The position numbers and the translations under genes are program-made. Positions 9,854-19,013 of a DNA stretch of 64,000 nucleotides are shown piece by piece. Position 1 is the stretch's first letter; every line of letters begins with the position of its first letter. Source of the DNA: Vibrio sp. DW001 (GTDB lineage: Bacteria; Pseudomonadota; Gammaproteobacteria; Enterobacterales; Vibrionaceae); the NCBI RefSeq assembly GCF_029016285.1, contig NZ_CP091975.1, positions 806,001 through 870,000 of the forward strand, in the 5' to 3' direction. The notes under the pieces are model-generated. The model saw only the letters and a program-made list of their open reading frames with translations, did no database searches and was not told the DNA's origin.

Positions 9854-9887
9854 AAATAAAAAAGGCCCTATAGGGCCTTTTTTATTT
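9854..9887. terminator. bidirectional terminator between DUF2066 and DUF2069 genes
   Basis: A 34-bp perfect palindrome (aaataaaaaaggcccta and its complement) has AT-rich ends on both strands. Confidence 0.9.
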
Positions 9888-9897
9888 GGGTAAATGA

Positions 9898-10326
9898 CTA
9901 TTTATCAAATCTCTCTTTTTCTTGTTTTTCTACTTCCGACAACCTTGGCAATTTCAGTCCTAGTTCTCTCCCTCTGTTTCTTGCATAAAGTACGTTTCCT
10001 GTAAAGGCACAGCAAACTAGCAGCAGTTCTATTGCTGCAATCCATCGTTCACCTTGGTCAACATATAGAATAGTGAGTGAATGCAGGAAGTAGAGCATCA
10101 AAACAAAGTTTGCCCAGGCGTGGGTATAGGCTTTACCCGTTAATATTCCTCTCAATGGAAATAGCAGTGGGATGCACCAACCAATAGCGGCCGTGAAAGG
10201 GTTAATATGAGGATGTGGCGAAATAAATATCTGCCATAATGCTACCCAGCATAAAAGTGAAAGGTATCCACAAAGTGCTAAATAACGGTATTGTTGGGTT
10301 TTAGGTAGAACCGGATTTTCTTCCAT
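9898..10326 (-). CDS. DUF2069 small inner-membrane protein
   Basis: 142 residues with four predicted membrane segments and a charged C-terminal tail (EVEKQEKERFDK). I recognise it as the DUF2069 family, of unknown function. It starts ten bases after yfgD and ends next to a shared terminator, so it is the last gene of a bepA-yfgD-DUF2069 unit on the minus strand. No catalytic motif is visible, so I assign no function. Confidence 0.8.
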   Translation of the reverse strand: MEENPVLPKTQQYRYLALCGYLSLLCWVALWQIFISPHPHINPFTAAIGWCIPLLFPLRGILTGKAYTHAWANFVLMLYFLHSLTILYVDQGERWIAAIELLLVCCAFTGNVLYARNRGRELGLKLPRLSEVEKQEKERFDK

Positions 10327-10336
10327 TATTCGCTCT

Positions 10337-10687
10337 CTAAACTATATCCAAGACTTGTTCTGGTGGGCGACCATGTCTTGCTTTGCCGTTAGCCACAACA
10401 ATAGGACGCTCAATGAGTTTTGGGTTTTTTGTCATTGCTTGAAATAGCTGATCATCGGATAAACCGTCATCGGCTAAATCGAGTTCTTTATACAACGCCT
10501 CTTTGGTTCTCATCATACTGCGTACATTAGACAGCTCTAGCTGTGAATAAAGTGTCTTAAGGGTTTCAATTGATGGGCTGTTGTCTAGATACGTTACTAT
10601 CTCAGGTGTAATACCGTTTTCTTCTAGAAGCTGTAAGGTTTGTCTGCTTTTTGAACACCTAGGGTTGTGATAAATCACGACTGTCAT
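10337..10687 (-). CDS. yfgD: ArsC-family thioredoxin-fold reductase (YfgD type)
   Basis: 116 residues. The thioredoxin-like fold of glutaredoxin-coupled arsenate reductases is present, with the single active-site cysteine in YHNPRCSKSRQT and the conserved LIERPIVV and RPPEQVLD arginines. In ArsC the cysteine attacks arsenate, but YfgD proteins encoded beside bepA have not been shown to do so, and no ars genes are nearby. The yfgD-bepA neighbourhood matches E. coli yfgD-yfgC. Reductase of an unknown substrate is the safe call. Confidence 0.85.
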   Translation of the reverse strand: MTVVIYHNPRCSKSRQTLQLLEENGITPEIVTYLDNSPSIETLKTLYSQLELSNVRSMMRTKEALYKELDLADDGLSDDQLFQAMTKNPKLIERPIVVANGKARHGRPPEQVLDIV

Positions 10688-10709
10688 GGAGTTTCTCCTT
10701 TTTTAAGAA

Positions 10710-12158
10710 TTATTGTAGTGATAAAAACCGATCGCGCTGAACCATAAGTTGGTCGACTCTCGCATCATACCTTGCTTGCTCTAGGCTACCAAGTGTCGCT
10801 AATTGACTTGCTTGAGTGAAGTTTTGCAGTGCTTTATTCCAATTCCCTTGAAGGGCAAGAATTTCGCCAAGAGCTGCGAGGTTTTCGTCTGATTTACCTA
10901 ATTTACCATAGGCATCTGCAAGGAGTTGCCAACCATTCATATCATTGGGAAGTTCATGGGTGTATTTTTGTAATACGCTCACGGCTTTTTGATTTTCGTC
11001 ACTTTTAATCAGAGCATTAGCATAGTTAACGATCAATACAGGGTTATTCGGTTTTTTACTCAAGGCATTTTCAAGCATTTGAACCGATTTGTTTGGGTTC
11101 TCTTGATAGATATACAGATCAGATAATGCATCAAGATAGAATTCGTTCAGAGCGTCTTGCTTGAGTAAAGCCGATAAAATAGGTTCTGCTTTCTCTAACT
11201 GTTTATTGTCGAGATAAACGAGCGCTTGCCCGTATTTATACGTCGGTTCTAGTGTTGGATTGTTTTTCTTTAGTCGTCTTTCAAACCAATCAAGCGAAGC
11301 TGCTGATTCTATGTTGGCGTATCTAGCGACGATTCTTGCTTTAGCAAGATGATATTCTATTGATGGGCCTAATTTCATAGGCGAGTATTTTTGTGCTCTT
11401 GCCCTTGAGTCAGTAATACGATCTTGTGGTAATGGGTGAGTAAGTAACATTGGTGGAGGCGTACTCGCGTAGCGATATTCATCCGCTAATCGACCAAAAA
11501 ATGTTGGCATTGCGTAGACATCAAAACCGGCTTTGGCCAATGTGTTAATCCCAAATCGATCGGCCTCTTTTTCATTACTGCGAGTGTAGTTAATTTGACT
11601 TTGCATATTACCTGCAGTGGTCGCCGTCAGAGCAGCAATTCCGGCCTCAGGAGAGGCAATAGCAAGCAATAATGAACCAACTAACGCGGCCATTGTCGCC
11701 GGGGATCTTCTTGCTTGGTCTTCCATGCTTCTCGCTAAATGGCGTTGCGTTACATGAGCGATTTCGTGTGCCATTACCGAGGCGAGTTCACTTTCGCTAC
11801 TTGCGTGTAAAAATAGACCGGAATGTAAGGCGACGTAACCACCAAAAAATGCGAATGCGTTAATGTTCCGGTCCCTAATCATAAAGAATCGAAATGGGGT
11901 TTTGACGTCTTCAGAGTTCGCAACCAGCTTATGGCCAAGGTTGGTAATATATTCGTTTAATACCGGGTCATTAATAATAGGGCGACTGGCTCGAAGCATG
12001 CGCATATAGGCATCACCGTAGATCAGTTCTTGATCAATAGTGAGGGTGCCAGCTGCTGCCGTACCAATATCAGGTAATTCGTTGTTATTGGCAATAGCGG
12101 GTAGAGTCAGCGTGGTTGCCATTACCAAAGCGATTAAGGACCGTGTTTTTTTAAGCAT
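10710..12158 (-). CDS. bepA: periplasmic metalloprotease and chaperone BepA
   Basis: 482 residues (E. coli 487). BepA assists LptD assembly and degrades stalled outer-membrane proteins. A signal peptide ends near residue 23 (LPAIA). The M48 zinc site HEIAH is at 131-135, with the third-ligand region EADRFG at 198-203. The His in LLTHPLPQDR matches the inhibitory His switch described for BepA. The C-terminal 200 residues form TPR repeats. It stands upstream of yfgD with 22 bp between them, and divergent from the TusA-like and perM genes, as around E. coli yfgC. Confidence 0.94.
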   Translation of the reverse strand: MLKKTRSLIALVMATTLTLPAIANNNELPDIGTAAAGTLTIDQELIYGDAYMRMLRASRPIINDPVLNEYITNLGHKLVANSEDVKTPFRFFMIRDRNINAFAFFGGYVALHSGLFLHASSESELASVMAHEIAHVTQRHLARSMEDQARRSPATMAALVGSLLLAIASPEAGIAALTATTAGNMQSQINYTRSNEKEADRFGINTLAKAGFDVYAMPTFFGRLADEYRYASTPPPMLLTHPLPQDRITDSRARAQKYSPMKLGPSIEYHLAKARIVARYANIESAASLDWFERRLKKNNPTLEPTYKYGQALVYLDNKQLEKAEPILSALLKQDALNEFYLDALSDLYIYQENPNKSVQMLENALSKKPNNPVLIVNYANALIKSDENQKAVSVLQKYTHELPNDMNGWQLLADAYGKLGKSDENLAALGEILALQGNWNKALQNFTQASQLATLGSLEQARYDARVDQLMVQRDRFLSLQ

Positions 12159-12362
12159 TTTTATTATATGAACTCCGAGATCGTTTCGAGTTAAGACAGC
12201 AAAAAACTGCCTTGGTTCGTCTTTGTCTTAGCAAATATAGCGAAATAAAGCGTGTTAGTTGTAGATTTATTTTTGTGACGTAAAAAGTTAAGTTGAAAAG
12301 AGAAGCCCTTTTTATCAAAACCCTTTACAATAATCTCTTTATAATAAGCATCACACAATAGA

Positions 12363-12599
12363 ATGAAACCCTATATTCTTAATTTACGTGAAGAGCGTTG
12401 TCCTATGGCGCTATTAAGAGCCAAAAGGGAGCATGCCAATTCAGGTGGTAGAGCATTTATTATTCTGATTCGTGATTTGAGTTCTATGAGTGATATTGTT
12501 CGTTTTTTTGAAAGGCACCACATTTTAGTGCATGTTGAAGAAAGACAAGATCACTATGTATTGACAGTAAATAATAAGAGAAGCTATCTAGATGTTTGA
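12363..12599 (+). CDS. TusA-family sulfurtransferase-like protein
   Basis: 78 residues. The TusA signature is visible as the CP dipeptide in EERCPMALLRAK, followed by the alpha/beta sandwich pattern ending in a DHYVLTV strand. TusA-family proteins carry persulfide sulfur on this cysteine; the partner here is unknown. Its stop overlaps the perM start by eight bases (12592-12599), so the two are translationally coupled. TusA itself is usually encoded elsewhere, so this is probably a YedF-like paralogue. The ATG has only a weak ribosome-binding site. Confidence 0.78.
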   Translation: MKPYILNLREERCPMALLRAKREHANSGGRAFIILIRDLSSMSDIVRFFERHHILVHVEERQDHYVLTVNNKRSYLDV

Positions 12600-13668
12600 T
12601 ATGGTTAGTCGTTGGTATAAAAGACGTTTTTCGGATCCACATGCAGCGAGTTTAATTGCCATTCTGCTCGTTGGATTTATTACCATCTATTTCTTCGGGC
12701 ACTTACTCGCCCCTTTGTTAGTGGCCATAGTGCTTGCATACTTGTTAGAGTGGCCAGCTAGTCAATTGGTTCGTTTTGGTCTTCCGCGTGTTATCTCCGT
12801 TATGATGGTACTGCTCATTTTTGTTGGCGTTATGATTCTAGCCGTTTTCGGGTTAGTACCGACCATTTGGAATCAGGTTGGCAATCTAATCAATGATATA
12901 CCGACTATGTATAATGGCTTCCAAGAATTTTTGAATACCATACCAGAGCAATACCCAGAACTTGCTAATCTTCAAATTGTTGAGTCTATCTTTGAAAATA
13001 CCAAAACTCAGGTGTTGGGGTTGGGTGAAACAGTAGTAAAAGGTTCTTTGGCTTCGTTGATTAACTTGGCGGCGCTGGCTGTTTATATGATTCTTGTGCC
13101 GTTATTGATTTTTTTCTTGCTCAAAGACAAAGAGGAAATGTTGTCTATTTTGAGTGGTTTATTACCGCAGAACCGCCGTCTAGCCACGAAGGTTTGGCAA
13201 GAAATGAATCTACAAATAGCGAACTATATTCGCGGTAAAGTGGTTGAGATACTTATCGTGGGCTCTGCTAGCTACATAACCTTTGTTTTGTTGGATCTAA
13301 GATACTCAGCATTACTTGGTGTTGCCGTGGGCTTATCGGTTCTCATTCCTTATATTGGTGCGGCAGCCGTGACCGTCCCTGTAGCCATTGTTGGTTTGTT
13401 CCAGTGGGGTGTAACCCCTGAATTCTATTGGCTACTTGCCGCCTACGGTATTATTCAGGCACTAGATGGAAATGTATTGGTGCCAGTATTATTCTCAGAA
13501 GCCGTCAATCTACACCCCGTTGCGATTATAGGTGCAGTGCTTGTTTTTGGTGGGATGTGGGGGTTCTGGGGCGTGTTCTTTGCTATTCCTCTTGCCACGT
13601 TGGTGAAAGCGGTATGGAACGCGATTAAGAATCAGGAAACCTCTGGTGCATTAACGATTGAAGAGTAA
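12592..13668 (+). CDS. perM: AI-2E family transporter PerM
   Basis: 358 residues with about eight membrane helices and a central soluble loop near residues 80-140. The family pattern LIPYIGAAAVTVPVAI and IIQALDGNVLVPVLFSE is clear. PerM is the bepA-linked member of the AI-2 exporter-like permease family; its substrate is not established. It overlaps the TusA-like gene by eight bases. A hairpin terminator directly follows and separates it from bcp. Confidence 0.9.
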   Translation: MFDMVSRWYKRRFSDPHAASLIAILLVGFITIYFFGHLLAPLLVAIVLAYLLEWPASQLVRFGLPRVISVMMVLLIFVGVMILAVFGLVPTIWNQVGNLINDIPTMYNGFQEFLNTIPEQYPELANLQIVESIFENTKTQVLGLGETVVKGSLASLINLAALAVYMILVPLLIFFLLKDKEEMLSILSGLLPQNRRLATKVWQEMNLQIANYIRGKVVEILIVGSASYITFVLLDLRYSALLGVAVGLSVLIPYIGAAAVTVPVAIVGLFQWGVTPEFYWLLAAYGIIQALDGNVLVPVLFSEAVNLHPVAIIGAVLVFGGMWGFWGVFFAIPLATLVKAVWNAIKNQETSGALTIEE

Positions 13669-13673
13669 AAATT

Positions 13674-13703
13674 CCGTCATTCCAGTTTTAACGGGAATGA
13701 CGG
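13674..13703. terminator. hairpin between perM and bcp
   Basis: A 10-bp perfect stem (ccgtcattcc / ggaatgacgg) lies between convergent genes. The sequence resembles a dispersed 'attcccg...cgggaat' hairpin seen again near 63227, so it may be a repeat serving as terminator. There is no long T-run. Confidence 0.55.
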
Positions 13704-13717
13704 TTATATTCGCGGTA

Positions 13718-14182
13718 CTATTTATTCAAGTAATCAAGAATGACTTCATGATGGGTTTTGGTTTTAAATTTATTGAAGACCTGCTCAATGACACCGTCTT
13801 CATCAATTAAGAATGATATTCGATGAAGGCCGTCGTAAATTCTGCCCATAAACTTCTTCTCACCCCAGACGCCAAACTGGTCTGCTGCTGCATGATCTTC
13901 ATCTGATAGAAGCGTGAAGTTGAGCTCATCTCTTTCGATAAATTTACCTAGGCGTATTACCGGGTCGATACTTACACCTAGTACAACCACGTTGTGATCA
14001 TCTAACTGCTTCTTTATGTCTCTAAGTCCTTGAGCTTGGACAGTACATCCAGGGGTCATCGCTTTTGGATAAAAATAGAATAGTACTTTCTTTCCTTTAA
14101 AATCAGATATAGAGGTTTCTTTCCCATCTTGGTCGAGCAAAGTGACATTAGGCGCACGTGTCCCTGCCGTTAATGTATCCAT
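13718..14182 (-). CDS. bcp: thiol peroxidase Bcp, peroxiredoxin Q type, single cysteine
   Basis: 154 residues, thioredoxin fold. It reduces organic and hydrogen peroxides. The peroxidatic cysteine is Cys46 in AMTPGCTVQAQG. The resolving cysteine found five residues later in E. coli Bcp is Gln51 here, and no other cysteine exists in the protein, so it must work as a 1-Cys enzyme resolved by an outside thiol. It lies 13 bp after gcvR on the same strand, the usual gamma-proteobacterial gcvR-bcp pair. Confidence 0.93.
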   Translation of the reverse strand: MDTLTAGTRAPNVTLLDQDGKETSISDFKGKKVLFYFYPKAMTPGCTVQAQGLRDIKKQLDDHNVVVLGVSIDPVIRLGKFIERDELNFTLLSDEDHAAADQFGVWGEKKFMGRIYDGLHRISFLIDEDGVIEQVFNKFKTKTHHEVILDYLNK

Positions 14183-14195
14183 TACAGACTTCCTT

Positions 14196-14738
14196 TTATT
14201 GGCTGTTTTTTATAAAATTTAGAGAACCTTGCACCGTTAATGTTGCACAAAGTTGATTGAATTCTTCTTGTAACTGCATCAAATTATATTCTGCCTCAAC
14301 CGTGGCACTCATCGCGATTTGGAATAAATTGTTATCACTGCTTAATTTATGTTTATCAATAGTTTGAGCACTCAGCGATGCTAAACCAATATTTCGATCG
14401 GCGAAAAACTGAGTAAATTGCTCGGTTAATCCCTTCTTATCATCAGATTCAATAAAAACCTCAATAGTGTAGCAGTGAGAAAGGTCTTGATGAGGGGAGG
14501 TTCGCTTCATCATGGTGATGAGCCCGTGTTCTTGACCAAGAACAGGGAGAGTGGTCTCCACGCGAGTAATATGGTTGGCGTTTCCTGAAACCAACATTAA
14601 CAAAGTGAACTCACTGCCAAATAGTGCGATTCTGCTATCTACGATGTTACATCCTGAGCGGGTAACAAGATGAACAACTTGGTTGCATATACCAGGGCGG
14701 TCTGTTCCTACAGCTGTGATTACTAGGTGTTGAGACAT
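14196..14738 (-). CDS. gcvR: glycine cleavage system regulator GcvR
   Basis: 180 residues. Two ACT domains are visible: one at residues 1-80 (HLVITAVGTDRPGICNQVV) and one at about 92-175 (YTIEVFIESDDKKGLTEQF). In E. coli GcvR binds GcvA and blocks activation of gcvTHP when glycine is low. There is no DNA-binding domain, consistent with action through a partner. Divergent from dapA; bcp follows in the same unit. Confidence 0.9.
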   Translation of the reverse strand: MSQHLVITAVGTDRPGICNQVVHLVTRSGCNIVDSRIALFGSEFTLLMLVSGNANHITRVETTLPVLGQEHGLITMMKRTSPHQDLSHCYTIEVFIESDDKKGLTEQFTQFFADRNIGLASLSAQTIDKHKLSSDNNLFQIAMSATVEAEYNLMQLQEEFNQLCATLTVQGSLNFIKNSQ

Positions 14739-14945
14739 AATATTTAATTTTTTAATGTGTTATTTATAAATACTAGCACAGTTGGTATTTGGATAAATAA
14801 CAAACGAGTTTTCGATGGGTTGTTAGATTAATGGATAAATGTGCAATTATTCCACCGTTTAGTGTAAAACATCACACTTTAATCCCTTGTGTTACCTGAG
14901 TTTCATGCATTATTATGCAAGTAGTGAAATTAAAGGGAGATAGAC

Positions 14946-15824
14946 ATGTTTTCAGGAAGTATTGTTGCGTTAGTTACCCCATTCAAAAGTGATGGTGAAG
15001 TTGACTACGACGGCCTAAAAAAATTGGTTGATTTCCATGTGGAGTCAGGCACCGATGGTATTGTCGCTGTTGGAACCTCTGGTGAATCAGCTACGTTAAC
15101 GATTGAAGAGCATGTTAAGGTAGTGAATAAAATAGTTGAGTGTGCTGATGGCCGTATTCCTGTAATAGCCGGTACAGGGGCGAATGCAACTCACGAAGCC
15201 GTAACGTTTAGTCGCTTGCTAAATAATTCTGGTATTGTTGGTGTCCTCAGCGTGACGCCTTATTACAACAAGCCAACGCAAGAAGGCTTATATCAACACT
15301 TCAAAGCGGTGAATGATGTAAGTGAAGTGCCAGTTATTCTTTATAATGTGCCCGGACGTACTGCGGTAGACTTGTTGCCAGAAACGGTCGCTCGCTTGTC
15401 GAAGCTTGAAAACATTGTTGCGCTTAAAGATGCAACCGGTGATTTAGAAAGAGTTGCCATTCACCGTGAACTTTGTGGCAAAGATTTCGTCTTACTAAGT
15501 GGTGATGATGCTACCGGAGTAGAATTTGTCCGATTAGGTGGTCAAGGTGTTATTTCGGTCAGCAATAATGTCGCGGCGAAGCCGATGGCAGAACTGTTCA
15601 ATCTTATGAAAGAAGGTAAGTACGAAGAAGCCGCTGAGATTGATAAACGTTTAACATCACTACATAAAAATTTATTTGTTGAAGCAAATCCAATCCCAGT
15701 TAAGTGGGCTGTTCATCAGATGGGCCTTATTGATGATGGCAGTATGCGTTTGCCGCTGACAGTGCTTTCTGAAGAAGCACAGCCTGTTGTAAAGCAAGCG
15801 TTAATCGAAGCTGGAATATTATAA
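14946..15824 (+). CDS. dapA: 4-hydroxy-tetrahydrodipicolinate synthase
   Basis: 292 residues, matching E. coli DapA in length. It condenses pyruvate with aspartate semialdehyde, the first committed step to diaminopimelate and lysine. The Schiff-base lysine is Lys161 ([10 protein letters not shown]), with Tyr133 and Arg138 in LYNVPGRTA and the TSGESATL substrate loop near residue 45. An aaagggaga ribosome-binding site precedes the ATG. bamC follows, as in E. coli and vibrios, with a hairpin in the gap. dapE lies in the same region on the other strand. Confidence 0.97.
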   Translation: MFSGSIVALVTPFKSDGEVDYDGLKKLVDFHVESGTDGIVAVGTSGESATLTIEEHVKVVNKIVECADGRIPVIAGTGANATHEAVTFSRLLNNSGIVGVLSVTPYYNKPTQEGLYQHFKAVNDVSEVPVILYNVPGRTAVDLLPETVARLSKLENIVALKDATGDLERVAIHRELCGKDFVLLSGDDATGVEFVRLGGQGVISVSNNVAAKPMAELFNLMKEGKYEEAAEIDKRLTSLHKNLFVEANPIPVKWAVHQMGLIDDGSMRLPLTVLSEEAQPVVKQALIEAGIL

Positions 15825-15834
15825 GTTAGAAAAT

Positions 15835-15868
15835 AAATTCGAGATGGATTCATTCTTATCTCGAATTT
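15835..15868 (+). terminator. hairpin in the dapA-bamC gap
   Basis: An 11-bp perfect stem (aaattcgagat / atctcgaattt) with a 12-nt loop lies five bases before the bamC ribosome-binding site. It has no strong T-run, so it is more likely a partial attenuator or mRNA-processing element than a full stop. Confidence 0.45.
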
Positions 15869-15882
15869 TATTAGGAGTGCTA

Positions 15883-16905
15883 ATGAAGTTTTCTCATCAG
15901 CTAGTGATTGGTTCACTGGCTGTTCTTGTTTTAAGTGCGTGTTCAGGTAGTCCAGAACAAAGACGCCAAGCTAAAGATGATTTCGGATATCTTGAAACCG
16001 TTCCTTTTGAAGGTTGGACAGTTCAAGAAGGAGCGAAAGGCGAGTTTTATCCCAATTATGAGATTCCTACGGGAGATTTTGATGGAAATATAGGCCGTAG
16101 TGTCGATATTCGTCCCCCTCAACAGATATTGGAACTCATACCCGGTGCTCGCTCTGAGCTCAAGGATGGGGTTGTAACGATGTGGCTTATCCGAGAGGAT
16201 GAAATGAACAGCGTATGGACAACAGTCCAAGAGATGGTTCTCGAGAGGGATATTAAACTTAGAGTTAATAACGATAAATACATCGAAACGGATTGGATTT
16301 CATGGCGTTCAGAAGACGAAGAGAAACTGATTGAGGCTCGCTATTTGTTTGAACAATTTAACGCGAATAGTCGCTATGGGTTTCGTGTTAGCCTCATTGA
16401 TTGGCGAGAGAATGGTTCTGCTGAAGAAGTAAGTCGTACCAATAAAGAAAGGTACAATACATTTATGACAAATGTTATTACGTCGACCTACGATCAAAAA
16501 CTGAGAACAGAAGCAAACCGAAAAGCGCTTCAACTTGTTAAGCAAATTCCGATAAGCATGGGTAAGGATAGAAGTGGCTTGCCTGTTATTATTGCACGTG
16601 CTCCATACAATGTTTTTTGGCAGCGTGTAGTCAGCGTATTACCTGAGGTTGGTTTCCAGCTTGAAGAACGTAATCAGTCAGAAGGTTTGATCAAGGCCAA
16701 GTACTCGGAACCAGATGATGAGTTCTGGACCTCTATCGGTACTAAGCCTCTTAGTCTAGAAAGCAAAACGTATACCTTCCTTTTGGGGGATATGGGGAAC
16801 CGAACCTCGATTAACGTTACCGATAGTGCGGGTAAACCTGTTACTGCCGAAGTACTAGAATCGATTGTTCCTACCCTTGCTGCTGTGATTGCAAAACAAG
16901 AGTAA
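15883..16905 (+). CDS. bamC: outer-membrane assembly lipoprotein BamC
   Basis: 340 residues. BamC (NlpB) is a lipoprotein of the BAM complex that inserts beta-barrel proteins into the outer membrane. The lipobox VLSACSG places the lipidated Cys near residue 20. Two helix-grip domains follow, the second containing VFWQRVVSVLPEVGF. I chose the ATG at 15883 because aggag at 15873-15877 precedes it and the product begins with a proper lipoprotein signal. The dapA-bamC order is conserved. Confidence 0.93.
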   Translation: MKFSHQLVIGSLAVLVLSACSGSPEQRRQAKDDFGYLETVPFEGWTVQEGAKGEFYPNYEIPTGDFDGNIGRSVDIRPPQQILELIPGARSELKDGVVTMWLIREDEMNSVWTTVQEMVLERDIKLRVNNDKYIETDWISWRSEDEEKLIEARYLFEQFNANSRYGFRVSLIDWRENGSAEEVSRTNKERYNTFMTNVITSTYDQKLRTEANRKALQLVKQIPISMGKDRSGLPVIIARAPYNVFWQRVVSVLPEVGFQLEERNQSEGLIKAKYSEPDDEFWTSIGTKPLSLESKTYTFLLGDMGNRTSINVTDSAGKPVTAEVLESIVPTLAAVIAKQE

Positions 16906-16922
16906 CGTTAAAATTAAGTAAT

Positions 16923-16950
16923 AAAAGGGACACTATTTTGTGTCCTTTTT
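16923..16950. terminator. terminator after bamC
   Basis: An 11-bp stem (aaaagggacac / gtgtccttttt) ends in a T-run on the plus strand. Its right half overlaps the last codons of the convergent DUF2897 gene. Confidence 0.85.
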
Positions 16951-17124
16951 TGTTTGCTTTTGACGTTCTTTATCTAGTTCGTTTAGTCTGTCTAAATCAC
17001 TTTTTTTCTTGTCTGGTTGGCCAAACTTCATATTGGCGGTGTACTTAAGTGCCGCAATGTTACCCACTACGACACTGAGTATAATAATGCTGATCACCCA
17101 AGGGTTTAAAAGAAAATCAATCAT
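16933..17124 (-). CDS. DUF2897 small single-pass membrane protein
   Basis: 63 residues: one transmembrane helix near residues 8-28 (WVISIIILSVVVGNIAALKY) and a highly charged C-terminal tail. I recognise DUF2897, a vibrio family without known function. The frame is open upstream, but aagga at an eight-base spacing favours the ATG at 17124. That site lies at the end of the M15 peptidase gene, so the two are probably translated from one mRNA. Confidence 0.78.
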   Translation of the reverse strand: MIDFLLNPWVISIIILSVVVGNIAALKYTANMKFGQPDKKKSDLDRLNELDKERQKQTKKDTK

Positions 17125-17128
17125 GTTA

Positions 17129-17806
17129 TTAATCCTTGCAAATATTGGTGATGTATTGTGAGTAGATAGTATCAAAATTGGCTGTAATGGTTTGTAAATC
17201 CAACACATCTTCTATTGCTAGTGTTTCTAATATTAATGAGGCTGACAATTCAGCTAAATATGCTTCGCTACTTTCTCGATGGCTTATATGCCAAGGTTCT
17301 GCTGCAACGCCTCCGAGATCTCTTTTGTACGGAAAGAAAAAACCAAAGAGCGAAAGGTGTTCACACAGCCAGTTATAAAAAGGTGCCTGATGGCCCGTTA
17401 AATATTCCCATGGCTCCAATTGTAACCTACTGCCATGAGGCAATAGGTTTTTTGCATAAATGTCGAGATCAGTGCCCCAATGGTGCCGACTCGCGCCCGG
17501 CAAGGCTGACCATCGCAAGATAGCAAATAGGCGCTGTTGCTCAGTGAGCGTACTAAAAACAATGGGTTGGCTTTGATCGTCTAGTATGACGGCTTGACCC
17601 GAACACTTTCTATTCCAGATTGACTTTTGTCGTTGGAAATCTCGAAACCCACTTGCTACCTCTAGTTGGAATCCAGCCTTACTGGCAGCAATAACAAGAC
17701 GCTCTATATCTTGTTCTATCAAATAGTTGACCTTGATAGATTGATATTCAGTCTGAATAACCTTTAGGTGAGATTCAGTTAACCCTGTTAATTGCTGCTT
17801 ATTCAT
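17129..17806 (-). CDS. M15 family D-Ala-D-Ala carboxypeptidase (VanY-like)
   Basis: 225 residues. Zinc-binding motifs of the M15B family are visible: SRHHWGTDLDIY (His and Asp ligands) near residue 110 and EPWHISH (catalytic Glu and third ligand His) near 168. The ASGFRDFQRQKSIWN segment is the family substrate-binding Arg region. Such enzymes trim peptidoglycan stem peptides. No signal peptide or membrane helix is apparent, so its location is uncertain. It sits between dapE and DUF2897 on the same strand. Confidence 0.88.
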   Translation of the reverse strand: MNKQQLTGLTESHLKVIQTEYQSIKVNYLIEQDIERLVIAASKAGFQLEVASGFRDFQRQKSIWNRKCSGQAVILDDQSQPIVFSTLTEQQRLFAILRWSALPGASRHHWGTDLDIYAKNLLPHGSRLQLEPWEYLTGHQAPFYNWLCEHLSLFGFFFPYKRDLGGVAAEPWHISHRESSEAYLAELSASLILETLAIEDVLDLQTITANFDTIYSQYITNICKD

Positions 17807-17861
17807 TCGATCACATCGTCGCAGAGGCTTACTTCCATCCTCTGTCTACTCATATCTAGTG

Positions 17862-18998
17862 TCATAGAGCTAACAGCTTTTGAAGCGTTTTCTCATACAT
17901 GTCGGTCAGTTTTTCTAGATCAGCGATGTTGACGCATTCGTTTACTTTGTGAATGGTAGCATTTACTGGTCCAAGCTCGATTACCTGACAGTTCATACGG
18001 GCGATAAAACGACCATCTGACGTTCCCCCTGTGGTGAGGAGTTGTGGTTTGGTATGATTGATCTCTTCAACGGCTTCAACAACGGCTTCTAACAACGCCC
18101 CATGATCGGTTAAAAATGGGTCACCATTAAGTGTCCAATTTACATCATAATCTAACCCATATGAATCGAGTGTAGAGTGAATTCGACGTTTTATCTCATC
18201 ATTATTTAGCTCAGTACTAAAGCGCATATTAAACTGTACGTTAAATTCTCCAGGGATCACATTTGATGCCCCCGTTCCTGCGTGCAGATTTGGGATTTGA
18301 AAGCTAGTGGGTGGGAAGTAAGCATTGCCATCATCCCATTTTGTTGTTACTAATTCGGATAGTGCTGGTAGCGCTTGATGTATGGGGTTATTTGCCAAAT
18401 GAGGATAGGCAACATGACCTTGAATACCCTTAACTTTAATGTCACCGGTGATCGAACCTCGGCGACCATTTTTGACAATATCACCCGTGAAATGAGTGCT
18501 TGAAGGTTCACCTACAATACACATATCAATATTCTCATTGCGAGCCATCAGTGTTTCAATCACTTTGACCGTACCATTAATGAATGGCCCTTCTTCATCC
18601 GATGTGATAAGAAAACCTATCGATCCCTTATGATCGGGGTGTTGAGCAATAAAGCGCTCCACAGCGACAATCATACAAGCTAAAGAGCCTTTCATATCCG
18701 CAGCACCACGACCATGCAGATGGTCATCGATAATAGTCGGTTCAAAAGGTGGGGTATGCCACTGCTCTAAAGGACCAGACGGCACTACATCTGTATGCCC
18801 AGCAAAGGCGAATAAAGGTGCTTCAGTACCGCGACGGGCCCAAAAGTTGGTGGTATCGTCAAATACCATCACCTCAATGTTGAACCCCAATGCTTTCAGT
18901 CTATCTATCATGACTACTTGGCATCCGGCATCTTCAGGTGTGACGGATTGTCGACTGATCAAATCTTTAGCTAAAGCCAATACTGGGCTGTCATTCAT
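17862..18998 (-). CDS. dapE: succinyl-diaminopimelate desuccinylase
   Basis: 378 residues, the family length. It hydrolyses N-succinyl-LL-diaminopimelate in lysine and cell-wall synthesis. The di-zinc site is visible as His68 and Asp70 ([11 protein letters not shown]), Asp101 ([10 protein letters not shown]), the catalytic and ligand Glu pair in SDEEGPF, and the C-terminal His in [11 protein letters not shown]. The GTSDGRFIA motif separates DapE from ArgE. It follows yffB by 15 bp, the same order as in E. coli. Confidence 0.95.
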   Translation of the reverse strand: MNDSPVLALAKDLISRQSVTPEDAGCQVVMIDRLKALGFNIEVMVFDDTTNFWARRGTEAPLFAFAGHTDVVPSGPLEQWHTPPFEPTIIDDHLHGRGAADMKGSLACMIVAVERFIAQHPDHKGSIGFLITSDEEGPFINGTVKVIETLMARNENIDMCIVGEPSSTHFTGDIVKNGRRGSITGDIKVKGIQGHVAYPHLANNPIHQALPALSELVTTKWDDGNAYFPPTSFQIPNLHAGTGASNVIPGEFNVQFNMRFSTELNNDEIKRRIHSTLDSYGLDYDVNWTLNGDPFLTDHGALLEAVVEAVEEINHTKPQLLTTGGTSDGRFIARMNCQVIELGPVNATIHKVNECVNIADLEKLTDMYEKTLQKLLAL

Positions 18999-19013
18999 GT
19001 TAGAAAAATCCTT

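Noticed and set aside
10337..10687. Arsenate-resistance function for the ArsC-like protein
   Set aside because: No arsR, arsB or acr3 is nearby, and its neighbour bepA marks it as the YfgD branch.
14870..14890. CRP-like site (gtgtaaaacatcacac) upstream of dapA
   Set aside because: The half-sites are too close together for the TGTGA-N6-TCACA spacing and one half is poor.
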